This document shows, piece after piece, positions 46,570-54,273 of a stretch of 64,000 nucleotides of DNA (the stretch's first letter is position 1; every line of letters starts with the position of its first letter). The DNA lies in NCBI RefSeq assembly GCF_000177675.1, contig NZ_ADGX01000023.1:1-64000 (forward strand), given 5' to 3'. Source of the DNA: Parafrankia sp. EUN1f. Lineage in GTDB: Bacteria; Actinomycetota; Actinomycetes; Frankiales; Frankiaceae. Position numbers and translations under genes: made by a program. The notes below the pieces were generated by a model. It saw nothing but the letters and a program-made list of their open reading frames with translations, was not told where the DNA came from and searched no databases.

Positions 46570-47382
46570 CTATTTCACGGGCACGCGCAGGAACAGGCGA
46601 CGTGACCACAGGAAGCCGAGCAGTGCGATCAGGGCGCACCAGCCGATCGCGAGCCACAGGTCGGAGCCTGCCGACGTACCCGTGACCAGGGCGCGCAGGG
46701 TGTCGATCATCGGGGTGAACGGCTGATGCTCCGCGAACTGGCGCAACCCGGTGGGCATCGCGTCGGTCGGCACGAAGCCGCTGCTGATGAACGGCAGGAT
46801 CACCAGGAACAACGGCGTGTTGCTGGCTGTCTCGACGCTGTCCGCCGCCAGGCCCATGCCGACGGTCAGCCAGGTGAGCGCGAACGAGACACCGACCAGC
46901 AGCCCGATCGCGCCGAGCCAGTCGAGCGGGCCGGCGTCGGAGCGGAACCCGAGCCCGAACGCGACCGCCGCCACGATCACCACGGCGAAACCGGTCCTGA
47001 TGACGGCGCCCAGCACATGGCCGGTGAGCACCGAAACCCGGGCGATGTTCATCGTGCGGAACCGGGCGATGATCCCGGTGGTCATGTCGGTCGCGGTCGA
47101 GATCGCGGTGCCGAGCGCGATGCTGGTGACGGTCATGAACAGGATGCCCGGCGTGATGAACTCCAGGTAGTCGCCGCGGTCCCCGGCGCCGGCCCGGCCC
47201 ACCACGCCCTCGGGGCCCGGCAGGCCGGCGCCCAGGGTCCCGCCGAACACGTACACGAACAGCAGCAGGAACACGATCGGCTGCGCGACCAGCATGATCG
47301 ACAGCGAGGGGTAGCGGCGGATGTGCACCAGGTTGCGCCGCAGCATCGTCGCCGAGTCCCGGACGGCGTAGGCGGTGCTCAT
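46570..47382 (-). CDS. ABC-2 type exporter permease (DrrB-like)
   Basis: The 270-residue membrane protein has about six hydrophobic segments, starting with IMLVAQPIVFLLLFVYVFGG. The DrrB-like blocks YLEFITPGILFMTV and ARFRTMNIARVSVLTGHVL follow, then a late PFISSGFVPTDAMPTGLR. It forms the channel for the ATPase encoded just upstream. The ATG at 47382 overlaps the ATPase stop as ATGA. Daunorubicin-resistance-type exporters move hydrophobic drugs or lipids; the cargo here is unknown. Confidence 0.88.
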   Translation of the reverse strand: MSTAYAVRDSATMLRRNLVHIRRYPSLSIMLVAQPIVFLLLFVYVFGGTLGAGLPGPEGVVGRAGAGDRGDYLEFITPGILFMTVTSIALGTAISTATDMTTGIIARFRTMNIARVSVLTGHVLGAVIRTGFAVVIVAAVAFGLGFRSDAGPLDWLGAIGLLVGVSFALTWLTVGMGLAADSVETASNTPLFLVILPFISSGFVPTDAMPTGLRQFAEHQPFTPMIDTLRALVTGTSAGSDLWLAIGWCALIALLGFLWSRRLFLRVPVK

Positions 47383-48338
47383 GCGGGGATCCCCTCTGCG
47401 GTGGGCGCTGCCGCGGCCGTGCGGCCGGTGAGCGCGAGAAACACGTCGTCGAGGTCGGCGGACTGGACCGTGAGGCCGGCGACGGCGTCGTCGTCGAGGC
47501 CGGCGAGCAGGCGGCGCAGCCCGGCGACGCTGCCGTCGCCCGGCACCTGCAGGGTGAGCGCCTCGACGTTGGACGAGGCCTGCGGATGCGCGGCCGCCGC
47601 GGCGGCCAGCCCCGCGGCGTCGGTGAACTGCACCGTCACGTGCCCACCGGGCACCCGCCGCTTCAGCTCGGCGGCCGTACCCTCGGCGACGAGGCGGCCA
47701 CCGTCGAGCACTCCGATCCGGTCGGCGAGCTGGTCGGCCTCGTCGAGGTACTGCGTCGTCAGCAGCACCGTCACGCCGTCGGCGACCTGCTCGCGCACGA
47801 TCGCCCACAGGTCGCGCCGGCTGCGCGGGTCGAGGCCGGCCGTCGGCTCGTCGAGGAAGATCAGTCGGGGCCGGGCGATGAGCGTCATCGCCAGGTCGAG
47901 GCGACGCTTCATGCCGCCCGAGTAGGTCTGCGCCCGCCGGTCGGCCGCGGCGACGAGGTCGAACCGCTCCAGCAGCACCGTCACCGCGGCGGTCGCGGTC
48001 GCCCGCTCCAGGTGGGCGAGCTCGGCCATCAGCCGCAGGTTCTCACGCCCGGTGAGCAACTCGTCGATCGCGGAGAACTGCCCGGTCACACCGATCGTGG
48101 CACGCACCCCGGCAGGCTCGCGCCGGACGTCGAAGCCGCCGACACGGATCTCGCCGCCATCCGGGGCCAGCAGGGTGGAGAGGATGTTGACGATGGTCGT
48201 CTTACCGGCACCGTTGGGCCCGAGGAGCGCGTAGACGGAGCCCTGCGGAACGGTCAGGTCGACGCCGTTGAGCACAGCGTGTTGCCCGTAGGACTTGGTA
48301 AGCCCGGAAACCTCGATCGCGGGCCTGATGGCGGTCAT
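47379..48338 (-). CDS. ABC exporter ATP-binding protein (DrrA-like)
   Basis: The 319-residue protein has Walker A GPNGAGKTT near residue 40 and a Q-loop in GVTGQFSAID. The signature is YSGGMKRRLDLAM, Walker B is LIFLDEPTAGLD, and a C-terminal DrrA-type domain ends in VQSADLDDVFLALTG. It powers the DrrB-like permease and is the first gene of a three-gene operon ending in a MerR regulator. A 53-nt structured repeat lies about 70-120 bp upstream. Confidence 0.92.
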   Translation of the reverse strand: MTAIRPAIEVSGLTKSYGQHAVLNGVDLTVPQGSVYALLGPNGAGKTTIVNILSTLLAPDGGEIRVGGFDVRREPAGVRATIGVTGQFSAIDELLTGRENLRLMAELAHLERATATAAVTVLLERFDLVAAADRRAQTYSGGMKRRLDLAMTLIARPRLIFLDEPTAGLDPRSRRDLWAIVREQVADGVTVLLTTQYLDEADQLADRIGVLDGGRLVAEGTAAELKRRVPGGHVTVQFTDAAGLAAAAAAHPQASSNVEALTLQVPGDGSVAGLRRLLAGLDDDAVAGLTVQSADLDDVFLALTGRTAAAAPTAEGIPA

Positions 48339-48400
48339 GGGGCCATGCTGGAGGCCTGACGCAGGGTCAAGGTCAAGCCTGCGCCCGGAAAGAAATCAGT

Positions 48401-48467
48401 GAGCCTTTTCCATCTCGCGATGCGCGGCTGGCAGGCCGCGAGTCCGAGTCGACGATGGAAGAGGCTC
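48401..48467. repeat. dispersed structured element, copy 1
   Basis: The core at 48409-48461 is 53 bases long. It aligns without gaps to 53046-53098 with 46 of 53 bases identical. Outer arms GAGCC/GGCTC and CCATC/GATGG can pair, enclosing a GC-rich inner part. It lies between two minus-strand genes, upstream of the ABC ATPase gene and downstream of the alpha-oxoamine synthase. Confidence 0.7.
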
Positions 48468-48488
48468 AGTCCAGGCGGCGCAGGGGAA

Positions 48489-49850
48489 TCAGTCCAGGCG
48501 GCGCAGGGGAAAACGCCGGGCCGCGTCGCTCAGGACGTCCAGGAGCGTGTCGATTTCGGCCTCGGTGTTCGCGGCGGTCACCTGGACCCGCACGCCGACC
48601 TGGTCCCGGGGCACCAGCGGGAACGGCGCCACCGTGACGTAGATGCCCCGTTCGAAGAGGAACGCGCCGAGTGCGTCCGCGTCGTCGGGGCCGGGGTCGG
48701 TGAGCGGAATCTCGATGATCGGATGGCCGGAGCTGTTCAGGGTGGCCAGCCCGAGCGAGCGGATCCCGGCCAGCGCCCGGGCGGTCAGGGTGTGCAGGGC
48801 CAGCCTGGCCTGTTCGCCGCGCTCGGCGTTGACCCGTAGCCCGACCTGCGCGGTCGCCAGCGACGCGACCGGCGGCGGGCCGGAGAAGATGTACGGGTTG
48901 GCCATGGTCTTCAGGTAGTCCTTCAGCTCGGTCGGGCAGGTCGCGAAGGCGAGCAGCGAGGAATACGACTTCGAGAAGCCGCCGACCATGACGACGTCGT
49001 CGTAGGACTGCCCGAGATGGCGGACGACGCCGTTCCCGCGCAGCCCGTACGGAGTGGGCTCCGCCGGGGAGCGCTCGCCGATGACGCCGAACCCGTGCGC
49101 GTCATCGATGTAGACGACGGCTTCATGCGACCGGGCGACGGCGAGAATCTCGGCCAGCTGTGGCCCGTTGCCCGTCATGCTGTTCACGCCGTCGATTGCG
49201 ATGACCCGGGGGAAGAGCCGGCACGCGCGCAGCGCGCGGTCCAGCCGGTCCAGCCGGGCCTCCCGGAAGCGGCGCACGGTGGCGCCTCGGCCCGACGCCA
49301 TCGCCGCCCCGTCGTGCACGGAGCTGTGGGCATGCACCTCGACGAAGAGGGCACCCTGGCCGACAAGCGCGGGCAGCACGGACAGATGTATGTGGCTGAT
49401 CGTCGGCAGCAGCAGGGTGTCGGGCGCGCCGAGAAGCTCGGAGAGGCTCTGCTCGATCTCGGTGAACAGCCGCGGATTGGCGATGATCCGGGACCAGCTG
49501 GGGTGTGTTCCCCAACGGTCGAGATACTCCGGCACGGCTTCGATGATTTCGCGGTCCAGATCGAAACCCAGATAGTTGCAGGACGCGAAGTCGATCAGCC
49601 ATCGGCCGTCGATGCGAATGCGTCGCCCCGCGATCTCGTCGACCCGCGAGTCGTAGAACGGTGACTGGCGGCGCATCCGGGCCATTTCCGCCATGACACC
49701 GTAGGGACGGGCCAGCACGTGGCGAAGACCTGCGCCGTCGGCCTGCCGGGCCGGCGCCACGGCCTGCGCCGCGAGCCGCGGATCGTCGGCGGTGGCCGTG
49801 GCGCGGATCGACTCGGCTCCGGCCGGGGCGGAATCCGAGATCTGGGTCAC
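48489..49850 (-). CDS. PLP-dependent alpha-oxoamine synthase (BioF/KBL/SPT-like), second copy
   Basis: The 453-residue fold-type I enzyme has DFASCNYLGFD, VHAHSSVHDGAAMASG, YIDDAHGFGVIG and the PLP-lysine segment GGFSKSYSSLLAF. It belongs to the alpha-oxoamine synthase family. It diverges from the BioF encoded in this window: SKSYSS replaces SKSLGS, and GPPPVASLATAQ is near the C-terminal half. Related enzymes make aminoketone precursors, serine-palmitoyl products or signal molecules, so the product is open. GTG 49850 gives a Ser/Ala-rich start. Divergent from a SAM methyltransferase gene, 594 bp away. Confidence 0.82.
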   Translation of the reverse strand: MTQISDSAPAGAESIRATATADDPRLAAQAVAPARQADGAGLRHVLARPYGVMAEMARMRRQSPFYDSRVDEIAGRRIRIDGRWLIDFASCNYLGFDLDREIIEAVPEYLDRWGTHPSWSRIIANPRLFTEIEQSLSELLGAPDTLLLPTISHIHLSVLPALVGQGALFVEVHAHSSVHDGAAMASGRGATVRRFREARLDRLDRALRACRLFPRVIAIDGVNSMTGNGPQLAEILAVARSHEAVVYIDDAHGFGVIGERSPAEPTPYGLRGNGVVRHLGQSYDDVVMVGGFSKSYSSLLAFATCPTELKDYLKTMANPYIFSGPPPVASLATAQVGLRVNAERGEQARLALHTLTARALAGIRSLGLATLNSSGHPIIEIPLTDPGPDDADALGAFLFERGIYVTVAPFPLVPRDQVGVRVQVTAANTEAEIDTLLDVLSDAARRFPLRRLD

Positions 49851-50197
49851 TCGGACCAGCTTTCGTTCTGCGGGTGACGCAGAGCCGTCGGGGTCATCGC
49901 CGGCACCGACCTTTCGGGACGCCCGAAAGTCCGGTCTCCGGGCATGGGAAACGAGAAAAACCGACGAAAGGCTGCCCGAGTCGTCGGGAAGTCAGGTGAG
50001 GGTGACGCTTGACGAAGAGCCAAGGAAGAACATAGCGGGTCGAACCGGTGCCTTCCACCGCTTTCATGTTTTCTTGGGCGCTATCGCGGGGGCGGCGCGG
50101 GGCGTCCCACGACGACCGGCGCCCCGGGCGGTCTCCGGGCCCTCTCCGGGTGTCCGTGGGGTGGCCTCCTGCGGGCATTCGGGCCCGCCCCGGCCAC

Positions 50198-50289
50198 CTC
50201 GTCCGGCTGGTCCGCGGGCACTCGTCCGGCTGGTGTGCAGGCACTCGTCCGGCTGGTCCGCGGGCACTCGTCCGGCTGGTGTGCAGGCA
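50198..50289. repeat. four tandem copies of a 23-bp unit (two 46-bp periods)
   Basis: Units at 50198-50220, 50221-50243, 50244-50266 and 50267-50289 all begin CTCGTCCGGCTGGT. They alternate between CCGCGGGCA and GTGCAGGCA endings, so copies 1 and 3 are identical and copies 2 and 4 are identical. The array sits about 155 bp before the methyltransferase start. Confidence 0.92.
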
Positions 50290-50431
50290 GCGCAACGACC
50301 GGCCGAACGGCAGGGCGAACGAGGGCACCGGATCGGGCCGCGTGCCGACCCGCGGCGGGCCCGTCGGCGCCCGCCGCGGGAGCAGGCCTTTCGACGCGGC
50401 CACAGGAAACAACCCGGCGCGGCAGTGGTGT

Positions 50432-50437
50432 TATCGT
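50432..50437 (+). promoter_or_regulatory. -10 box of leaderless methyltransferase gene
   Basis: TATCGT ends 7 bases before the ATG at 50445, with no ribosome site. A leaderless transcript is expected. Confidence 0.5.
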
Positions 50438-50444
50438 GCCCGGC

Positions 50445-51266
50445 ATGTCCGAGACCGTGTCCGCTTCGAACAGCCCGTCGTCGAGCGCGCCGGCTTCGGC
50501 CAGGCCCGCGCATGAGGGCCCGCCGCCCATCCGTGACCTCCCGTACGCGGGCTTCGGCCTGAACAGGTCGGTCACGCTCTTCAAGGCTCACCGCAAGGAG
50601 CCGGTCGACCCGGCCGGGTTCTATTCGCTCATCGCGGCCGACTCCGTCCGCCAGCTGGAGCGGTACACCTCCCTGGCCGGCCAGCTGGTGCTCGACGTCG
50701 GCGGCGGCCCGGGTTACTTCCGGTCCGCCTTCCTGGACGCGGGCGCCCGGTATTACTGGGTTGAGCCCGACGTCTCCGAGATGGAGGCCGGCGGCATCGA
50801 CGTTCCGGGGCGAGTCCGCGGCAGCGCGCTCGAACTGCCGTTCCGCTCCGACTCGATCGACCTCTGCTACAGCTCGAACGTCCTTGAGCATGTGCCCGAC
50901 CCGTGGCGGATGTGCTCGGAGCTGGTGCGGGTCACCCAGCCCGGTGGGCTCATCTTCCTCAGCTACACCAACTGGCTCTCCCCGTGGGGCGGCCACGAGA
51001 CCGCGCCGTGGCACTACCTCGGGGGCCACCGGGCCGCCGAGCGGTTCCGCAAGCGTGAGGGCAAGGCACCGAAGAACCGGTTCGGCGAGACCCTGTTCCC
51101 GGTTTCCGTCGCCGGCACCCTCGCCTGGGCACGCCAGCGCAACGACGTCGTGGTCGTCGACGCGATGCCGCGCTATCTGCCGGACTGGGCGAAGGTCATC
51201 CTCCGCGTCCCCGGCGCCCGCGAGGTCGTCACCTGGAACCTCGCGATGGTCCTGCGCAAGGTTTAG
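50445..51266 (+). CDS. class I SAM-dependent methyltransferase
   Basis: The 273-residue protein has motif I VLDVGGGPGYF, then RGSALELPF, the family YSSNVLEHVPDP and post-motif TQPGGLIFLSYTNW. It is of the Methyltransf_11 type, common for lipid, sugar or natural-product methylation. The N-terminal 40 residues are Ser/Ala-rich. A mid-C-terminal segment KNRFGETLFPV is lineage-specific in look. Target unknown. The start is supported by a -10 box seven bases upstream. It shares a divergent region with the second alpha-oxoamine synthase. Confidence 0.85.
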   Translation: MSETVSASNSPSSSAPASARPAHEGPPPIRDLPYAGFGLNRSVTLFKAHRKEPVDPAGFYSLIAADSVRQLERYTSLAGQLVLDVGGGPGYFRSAFLDAGARYYWVEPDVSEMEAGGIDVPGRVRGSALELPFRSDSIDLCYSSNVLEHVPDPWRMCSELVRVTQPGGLIFLSYTNWLSPWGGHETAPWHYLGGHRAAERFRKREGKAPKNRFGETLFPVSVAGTLAWARQRNDVVVVDAMPRYLPDWAKVILRVPGAREVVTWNLAMVLRKV

Positions 51267-51323
51267 CGCAGCGTCGTCTGGCTCAGCGTCTCAGCAGGGC
51301 CTCGCCGTCGACCGGGAGCAGCA

Positions 51324-51375
51324 CCCGCCCGAAGTGCCCGCCCGAAGTGCCCGCCCGAAGTGCCCGCCCGAAGTG
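51324..51375. repeat. four tandem copies of a 13-bp unit
   Basis: Perfect copies of CCCGCCCGAAGTG occur at 51324-51336, 51337-51349, 51350-51362 and 51363-51375. The last unit runs into the terminator stem. They lie in the convergent gap between the methyltransferase and the ABC binding protein. Confidence 0.93.
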
Positions 51376-51417
51376 TGGAGGATTTCGGTCGTTCCGACGA
51401 CCGAGATCCTCCACACT
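51372..51417. terminator. strong bidirectional hairpin between convergent genes
   Basis: AGTGTGGAGGAT at 51372-51383 pairs perfectly with ATCCTCCACACT at 51406-51417. Inside, TCGGTCGT pairs with ACGACCGA. It lies between gene ends at 51266 and 51468. Confidence 0.8.
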
Positions 51418-51467
51418 TGTCTGGCAGCAAAGCCAGGTGTGGCGGGCGGCCAGCGGCCGCGGCCAGC

Positions 51468-52745
51468 TCAGTGGTCGAGGCGCTGGCCGCACCACAGGGA
51501 GGCGTTCTGGGCGCCGGGCGCCTCGTTGCGGACGATGTCGTAGCCGGTGCCCGCGTTGTTGACCTGTACGAAGCTGTAGCAGCTGCTGATCTTGCCGAAG
51601 TCGTTGCGGAAGTCCACGTCGCCGGCCAGCAGGCCGGAGGCGTTGTAGCCCTTGGACCCGCGCAGGGTGTCGATGAAACCGGTGCGGGTCGGGCAGGGGC
51701 CGGCGAGTTCGAGCCCGTGCACGAAGACGTCCGTGAGGATGTAGGACACCAGCGCGAGTTCCTGGTCGGGCCGGTCCAGCTGGGGCGCGAACTCGCTCAT
51801 CGCGTTCAGGTAGATCTGCTGTGACGGGGTGCGTGCCTCGAAGGGCACGTAGTTGACGAAGGTGCTCAGGCCGGCCAGCGCGTTGCCCTGCCGGGCCAGC
51901 AGGCTCGGGTCGTAGCCGTTGGCGGCGAGCATGACTCTCGGCCTCAGTTCGATCCGCTGCCCCGCCCGCATGATGTCGGCGAGCTCGTCACTGGAGATGG
52001 GCGCGATGATCGTGTCCGCGCCCGAGGCCTTGAGTTGCTGGGCCATCGCCTCGGGCGTGATCGTGTTCAGGTTCCAGATGAACGGGCCGGGCAGGATTCT
52101 GATTCCGGTGGCGACGAGACTATCCACGATCTTGCTGCTGAAGTCCTGCGGGGCGTCACCGATATCGGTCCTGATGACGGCGGCGGTGGTACCTCCCCGT
52201 GCTTTCACGTACCGGCCGAAGGTGTCGACGGACGGGCCGCTGCTGAACACGTAGGAGTACGCGAACATGTTCTGGTATTCGGACCACACGCCCTCGGCTG
52301 GCAGCCCGGCAACCGGAATATTGAGGTCGTGAAGGTAGTCAGCGCCGCCGGAGGCCGCCGTTGTCGCCTCCACCAGGCCGAAGACCTTTTTCCGATCGAT
52401 GAGGTCACGGACGACCTCATTATTCGTGGCCGGGCTGGACTCGTCATCCCGCACGGTGGCGACGATGCGCCGGCCGTGGATTCCACCGTCGGCGTTCGCC
52501 AGGCCGATGCGTGCGTCGAAGCCGCTGCGCATCGCCGCCAGTGGTTTCGCCAGCGGGCCCGTGTCCGGGACGACGAACCCGATCTGGATCTCGTCGTCCG
52601 TCACTCCAGGTGCGATACAGCCGGCCTTCCGTGAGCTGGCGCCGTCGTCGGCGGACCCGACCAGGGAACACCCGGTGAGAGCGATCACGGCGGATGCGAC
52701 GAGCCCGCCTGCCACTCGTAGCTTCCGGTGGTGACGACGGGCCAT
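51468..52745 (-). CDS. branched-chain amino acid-type ABC substrate-binding lipoprotein
   Basis: The 425-residue protein has a basic start, a hydrophobic stretch and a lipobox with LTGC at 23-26, so it is exported and lipid-anchored. The mature part shows the periplasmic-binding fold of the LivJ type, with IQIGFVVPDTGPL, RRIVATVRDDESSP and a two-lobed pattern. Ligand unknown. No permease or ATPase genes are adjacent, so it is an orphan receptor that must dock with a transporter encoded elsewhere, or acts as a sensor. A GGAGGAG ribosome site precedes the ATG. A palindrome cluster lies 260-290 bp upstream. Confidence 0.87.
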   Translation of the reverse strand: MARRHHRKLRVAGGLVASAVIALTGCSLVGSADDGASSRKAGCIAPGVTDDEIQIGFVVPDTGPLAKPLAAMRSGFDARIGLANADGGIHGRRIVATVRDDESSPATNNEVVRDLIDRKKVFGLVEATTAASGGADYLHDLNIPVAGLPAEGVWSEYQNMFAYSYVFSSGPSVDTFGRYVKARGGTTAAVIRTDIGDAPQDFSSKIVDSLVATGIRILPGPFIWNLNTITPEAMAQQLKASGADTIIAPISSDELADIMRAGQRIELRPRVMLAANGYDPSLLARQGNALAGLSTFVNYVPFEARTPSQQIYLNAMSEFAPQLDRPDQELALVSYILTDVFVHGLELAGPCPTRTGFIDTLRGSKGYNASGLLAGDVDFRNDFGKISSCYSFVQVNNAGTGYDIVRNEAPGAQNASLWCGQRLDH

Positions 52746-52993
52746 CTGTGCTCCTCCGCAGGATGCGATTAGTCAGGATCGGTGGCCTGGGCGGGACCTG
52801 GATCCGGATGTCGAACGGGCGTCTTCGAGCCCGTGGCGACCGCGATCCAGGGCACGAAAACAACGTTTCTGGCCAGGAGCTTCGTGATTCTCGTCCTGGG
52901 TGATGCGTGCGCGCGGCCTGGTTGTCCTTTTCGGGTACGGGCATGCCGGAGCTGCCCGGGTCTTCTGTTTGGTTGGACGACTTCCGGTCGCCA

Positions 52994-53035
52994 GGTTCAC
53001 GGTGAACCGGCGTTCATTTGATGAACCGCCGTTCA
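52994..53035. promoter_or_regulatory. cluster of TGAAC-type palindromes (operator-like)
   Basis: GGTTCACGGTGAACC at 52994-53008 is a perfect inverted repeat around one base. TGAACCGGCGTTCA at 53003-53016 and TGAACCGCCGTTCA at 53022-53035 are both TGAAC-N4-GTTCA, centred 19 bp apart. The GAAC-N4-GTTC core is shared with LexA boxes, but the flanks and spacer do not match the full actinobacterial consensus. A dimeric repressor is likely; its identity is unknown. Confidence 0.6.
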
Positions 53036-53045
53036 ATGCCCCTCG

Positions 53046-53098
53046 TCCATCTCGCGGTCCGAGGCCGGGATGCCGCGGGTCCGAGTCGACGATGGAAG
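53046..53098. repeat. dispersed structured element, copy 2
   Basis: The sequence is 53 bases with the same ends (TCCATCTCGCG and CGACGATGGAAG) as copy 1 and no gaps. TCCATC and GATGGA arms pair. It is again in a gap between two minus-strand genes, upstream of the binding-protein gene and downstream of aat. Confidence 0.7.
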
Positions 53099-53394
53099 AA
53101 GATCAATGCGGTCGATCGATTTCGACCACAATACAGATGGCTGTCGCTTTGTGCATGGAATGCCTTCAGGTGTACTTGTTACGTCAAAGCTGACATCGAC
53201 TCAGAATTTCGGGGCGCAACGGATGTACCGGCCTATTTCGACTTCGACCTCGACTTCGGCGCGGACCTGATCGATCGCGGCCGGAATCAGAGCGCGTCCC
53301 GCGGAATCAGGGCGCGTCCCGGATGCGTACAAGGTGTGCCCCGCGTTTCGGTGGTGCGGGGCGCGGGCTGGCGCGCCGGATGCGTCCGGTTCGC

Positions 53395-54273
53395 TCAGGC
53401 GTCGGCCGGCCGGGGCCGGCTCTGCGGTGGCCTGCGCGGCGGCGCGAGGCGGGAGACAGGCAGGCGGTCGCATTCGAGGCGGATGCGGTCATCACGGACC
53501 GCCCGCAGGGTCGCGAGGAACTCCGCGCGCGGAATCTCCTGCACGCCGAGCGTGATCAGGTGCTCGGTGGTGAGCTGCGTGTCGAGGAGCACCCCGCCGG
53601 CCTGCCCGAAGCGGTCCAGGAAGTCGACCAGGGCGACCTTCGACGCGTCCGAGGCGCGGTGGAACATGGACTCACCGCAGAAGATCCGCCCGACGAGCAC
53701 GCCGTACATCCCGCCGACCAGGCGGTCGTCGTCCCAGATCTCGATGCTGTGGGCCCAGCCGCAGGCATGCAGTTCGGCGAAGCCCTCAATGAGGTCCTCG
53801 GTTATCCACTGGTGCGGGCCGTCCCGCCGGCAGTGGCGCACGACATCCACGAAGGATTCGTTCATGGTGCTGGTCCAGCTGCTGTTGCGCAGACGTTTGA
53901 CCAGCGAGCGGCGGACCCGCATCGTGCCGGGCGCGAGCACGGTCCGCGGATCCGGGCACCACCAGGGCGGGTCCAGCAGCTCCGGGTTCCCACCGGCGGT
54001 CCGGCGGCGGCGACCGGTCCGCGCGGCCGGGATCCGGGGAATCGCCCCGCGGGCGACGGCCACGCCCAGTGCCGCGCGCAGCTCGTCGGCCTCGGCGGGA
54101 TCGTCGGTCGGCCACGGGAAGGCCCCCTGGCGGTAGGCCCCGACCAGGGTCGCCGGGGTCATCCCGCCGCCGGCGGCGACCGGCCCGTATGACGGGGCCT
54201 GATCCAGGTACCGGGCCAGGATCGGATGGTCCCAGCCCGAGGAGGGCGGTTCGGGGCTCGGTGGGGTCAGCAT
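53395..54273 (-). CDS. aat: leucyl/phenylalanyl-tRNA-protein transferase
   Basis: The 292-residue enzyme has AYRQGAFPWP near the N-terminus and WWCPDPRTVLAPG. Later come WITEDLIEGFAELHACGWAHSIEIW and GGMYGVLVGRIFCGESMF, all family signatures. It adds Leu or Phe to N-terminal Arg or Lys of proteins, marking them for ClpS-ClpAP. An Arg-rich insertion after residue 80 is unusual. The ATG is inside the stop region of the upstream GGDEF-EAL gene, overlapping by 7 bases, so the two are translationally coupled. Confidence 0.92.
   Translation of the reverse strand: MLTPPSPEPPSSGWDHPILARYLDQAPSYGPVAAGGGMTPATLVGAYRQGAFPWPTDDPAEADELRAALGVAVARGAIPRIPAARTGRRRRTAGGNPELLDPPWWCPDPRTVLAPGTMRVRRSLVKRLRNSSWTSTMNESFVDVVRHCRRDGPHQWITEDLIEGFAELHACGWAHSIEIWDDDRLVGGMYGVLVGRIFCGESMFHRASDASKVALVDFLDRFGQAGGVLLDTQLTTEHLITLGVQEIPRAEFLATLRAVRDDRIRLECDRLPVSRLAPPRRPPQSRPRPADA

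Larger units (their letters stand above)
49851..50444. other. divergent intergenic region with a 23-bp tandem repeat
   Basis: This 594-bp stretch is between the alpha-oxoamine synthase and the methyltransferase. It holds the 92-bp repeat array at 50198-50289 and the TATCGT promoter of the right-hand gene. No protein frame is supported. Confidence 0.55.
52746..53394. other. 649-bp control region upstream of the binding-protein gene
   Basis: No protein frame is supported. It holds three palindromes at 52994-53035 and the second copy of the 53-nt dispersed element (53046-53098), next to an AT-richer patch. It is one of the densest signal regions of the window. Confidence 0.55.

Noticed and set aside
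52994-53035. LexA (SOS) boxes at the TGAAC-N4-GTTCA sites
   Set aside because: The core GAAC-N4-GTTC fits, but the spacer bases and outer flanks do not match the actinobacterial consensus, and no damage-response gene is next to it. Kept only as an unidentified operator.
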